Shown piece by piece: positions 14,373-15,507 of a stretch of 15,507 bases of DNA. The DNA is from 66-474 sp036568625 (GTDB lineage Bacteria; Pseudomonadota; Gammaproteobacteria; Xanthomonadales; Rhodanobacteraceae). Both the position numbers and the translations under genes were made by a program. The notes under the pieces are model-generated. The model saw nothing but the letters and a program-made list of their open reading frames with translations. It made no database searches and was not told the DNA's origin. The stretch is from positions 1 to 15,507 of the forward strand of contig DATCSF010000250.1 of the NCBI GenBank assembly GCA_036568625.1, given 5' to 3'. Numbering within the stretch: position 1 is the first letter of the stretch; every line of letters begins with the position of its first letter.

Positions 14373-14822
14373 TCAGCGGTCGCCGGAACGCCGGCGGGCC
14401 TGCGCGTTGTTGGTCGCCTCGTCGTTGCGGCGCTGCTCCAGGCGCACCTGCTTCAACTGCTCGCGCGCGGCGCGGCGGCTGGCCAGCGTGTCGTAGGACG
14501 AGAGCTGCTTCTGCTGCTGGCGCCAGTGCTGCTGGCTGGCGCTGACCTTGTTGCTGTGCTGCTGCAAACGGACCCCGGCGCAACCGATGGCGTCGTCCAG
14601 TGAATGGATGAAGCTCTGGTAGTTGTTCAACAGGCCGACATCCATGCCTTCCATCAGCGCGTCGTGCAGCCGGCGGCGGTATTCCTGCTTGTAATGGGTC
14701 AGGGTGTCGAGTTGGCTGGCCGTTTGCTGCTGCGTGCGGCGGTCTTCGGCCAGGGCGCGGCCGGCCTTGTCGCGGGCCTTGCGGCTTTCCTCGATGAGTG
14801 CGTCCAGCGGATTGAACTTCAT
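14373..14822 (-). CDS. fliJ: Flagellar export protein FliJ
   Basis: FliJ is the small coiled-coil stalk that sits in the FliI ATPase ring and connects it to FlhA; it also escorts empty chaperones. The 149-residue product is highly charged, rich in Gln, Arg, Lys and Ala, without membrane segments. It begins MKFNPLDALIEESRKARDKA, has YKQEYRRRLHDALMEGMDVG followed by LNNYQSFIHSLDDAI, a pattern found in FliJ of gammaproteobacteria, and ends in a helical part REQLKQVRLEQRRNDEA. GGAAA is six bases before the ATG at 14822. It usually follows fliI directly; here a 232-base gap separates them. Identification rests on features and position more than on strict motifs, because FliJ is poorly conserved. 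Confidence 0.9.
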   Translation of the reverse strand: MKFNPLDALIEESRKARDKAGRALAEDRRTQQQTASQLDTLTHYKQEYRRRLHDALMEGMDVGLLNNYQSFIHSLDDAIGCAGVRLQQHSNKVSASQQHWRQQQKQLSSYDTLASRRAAREQLKQVRLEQRRNDEATNNAQARRRSGDR

Positions 14823-15058
14823 TGTTTGTTTCCGGGAAATGCCGCCGCATGGTGCGGGCGGTCAGTGGATATGCGCGGCTGTTTTGCGGCAGCCGAGCAA
14901 CAGGAGGCGTGATGCATGAACCGTGCAAGGCCGCGCGCGCGGCCGGCGGCGGGTCGCAGGAATGTGAACCCGGTCCGCTCGAGGACATGCGTGCGACAAA
15001 AATTTGCGGGCGTGCGCGGCGCGCCGTTTCCGAGGGCAGCTTTCGTGGAAGCGCTCAC
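14819..15058 (-). CDS. Possible small ORF between fliI and fliJ, function unknown
   Basis: A 79-codon frame fills the fliI-fliJ gap. Its GTG start (15058-15056) overlaps the fliI stop by four bases (GTGA) and its TGA (14821-14819) overlaps the fliJ start by four bases (ATGA), the usual form of coupled genes. Against it: I do not recognise the product; it is rich in Arg, Ala, His and Cys; and by my count 26 of 79 codons end in A or T, far more than the neighbours, with several codons rare in this operon. No ribosome binding site was assessed as strong. It may be a chance frame or a decayed segment; I give it low weight. Confidence 0.2.
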   Translation of the reverse strand: MSASTKAALGNGAPRTPANFCRTHVLERTGFTFLRPAAGRARGLARFMHHASCCSAAAKQPRISTDRPHHAAAFPGNKQ

Positions 15059-15507
15059 GGTTCGCCTCCGATCAGTTCTGCCAGCGCAGCGCGCGATGGG
15101 TTGATGTCGGCGCGCTCGTTGATGGCCTGCTGCAGGAAGCTTTCGATTTCCGGATAGCGCGCAACCGCTTCGTCCAGTTGCGGGTCGTGGCCGCGGCTGT
15201 AGGCGCCCACGCCGATCAGGTCGCGGTTGCGCTGGTACAGCGAGAACAGCTGCTTCAGCCGCTGCGCCTGGCGCAACTCGGTTTCGTCCACCAGCGCGGT
15301 CATCGCGCGGCTGATCGAGGCCTCGATGTCGATCGCCGGGTAGTGGCCTGCTTCGGCCAATTGCCGCGACAGCACGATATGGCCGTCCAGGATCGCGCGC
15401 GCGGCGTCGGCGATCGGGTCCTGCTGGTCGTCGCCTTCGGTGAGCACGGTGTAGAACGCGGTGATCGAACCGCCGCCGTGCTCGGCATTGCCGGCGCGTT
15501 CCACCAG
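15055..15507 (-). CDS. fliI: Flagellum-specific export ATPase FliI, C-terminal fragment
   Basis: FliI is the hexameric ATPase of the flagellar type III export apparatus, related to the F1 beta subunit. The window holds only the last 150 residues; the gene runs off the right edge and the nucleotide-binding P-loop lies outside. The fragment opens LVERAGNAEHGGGSITAFYT, then VLTEGDDQQDPIADAARAIL, DGHIVLSRQLAEAGHYPAID, EASISRAM, and continues through a C-terminal helical part with RNRDLIGVGAYSRGHDPQLD and FLQQAINERADI. These are strongly conserved in FliI and its virulence relatives; the flagellar setting decides in favour of FliI. The TGA stop is at 15057-15055. fliJ follows after a gap of 232 bases. 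Confidence 0.96.
   Translation of the reverse strand: MVERAGNAEHGGGSITAFYTVLTEGDDQQDPIADAARAILDGHIVLSRQLAEAGHYPAIDIEASISRAMTALVDETELRQAQRLKQLFSLYQRNRDLIGVGAYSRGHDPQLDEAVARYPEIESFLQQAINERADINPSRAALAELIGGEP

Noticed and set aside
14353..14988. Long minus-strand frame continuing upstream of fliK through fliJ
   Set aside because: It overlaps fliJ in another frame, has low-complexity Pro/Arg-rich sequence and no FliK similarity; the ATG at 14352 gives the expected N-terminus.

Overview
This window is a GC-rich stretch of a bacterial chromosome that carries the core of a polar-type flagellar locus. Protein content, gene order and the style of the intergenic repeats suggest a gammaproteobacterium of the Xanthomonadales/Lysobacterales group (for example Rhodanobacteraceae). 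That placement is inferred from memory of family sequences and no search was run. Every confident gene is a recognisable flagellar structural or export gene. I see no toxin-antitoxin, defence, phage or biosynthetic system.

Left half, plus strand (1-8048): the 3' end of flgE (hook), then flgF and flgG (proximal and distal rod), flgH (L-ring lipoprotein), flgI (P-ring), flgJ (rod scaffold and muramidase), a 358-base spacer, and flgK and flgL (hook-filament junction). flgF to flgJ is tightly packed. The flgJ-flgK spacer holds a 197-base inverted-repeat element and, downstream of it, a very good FliA (sigma-28) promoter, so flgKL probably has its own late promoter.

Right half, minus strand (8209-15507), read from right to left: the 3' end of fliI (export ATPase), a 232-base gap, fliJ (chaperone escort), fliK (hook-length ruler), a 161-base gap with a terminator-like hairpin, then fliL, fliM, fliN, fliO, fliP, fliQ and fliR (stator-associated protein, C-ring switch and export gate). 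The two operons converge between flgL and fliR. Neither fliC beside flgL nor flhB beside fliR is present.

The most unusual feature is a family of short palindromic elements bounded by GTCATTCCGG / CCGGAATGAC-like ends. Five spacers contain them: flgE/flgF, flgJ/flgK, flgL/fliR, fliP/fliO and fliO/fliN. There are two classes: about 95 bases (flgE/flgF and fliO/fliN) and about 200 bases (flgJ/flgK full length, the others rearranged or partial). Their hairpin stems change sequence between copies while keeping complementarity. They separate genes that are normally coupled (fliN-fliO-fliP), and one strong hairpin ends five bases before the probable TTG start of fliP. They also create spurious N-terminal extensions of fliO and fliP.

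The genes together build the rod, rings, hook junction, C-ring switch and type III export gate of one flagellum.
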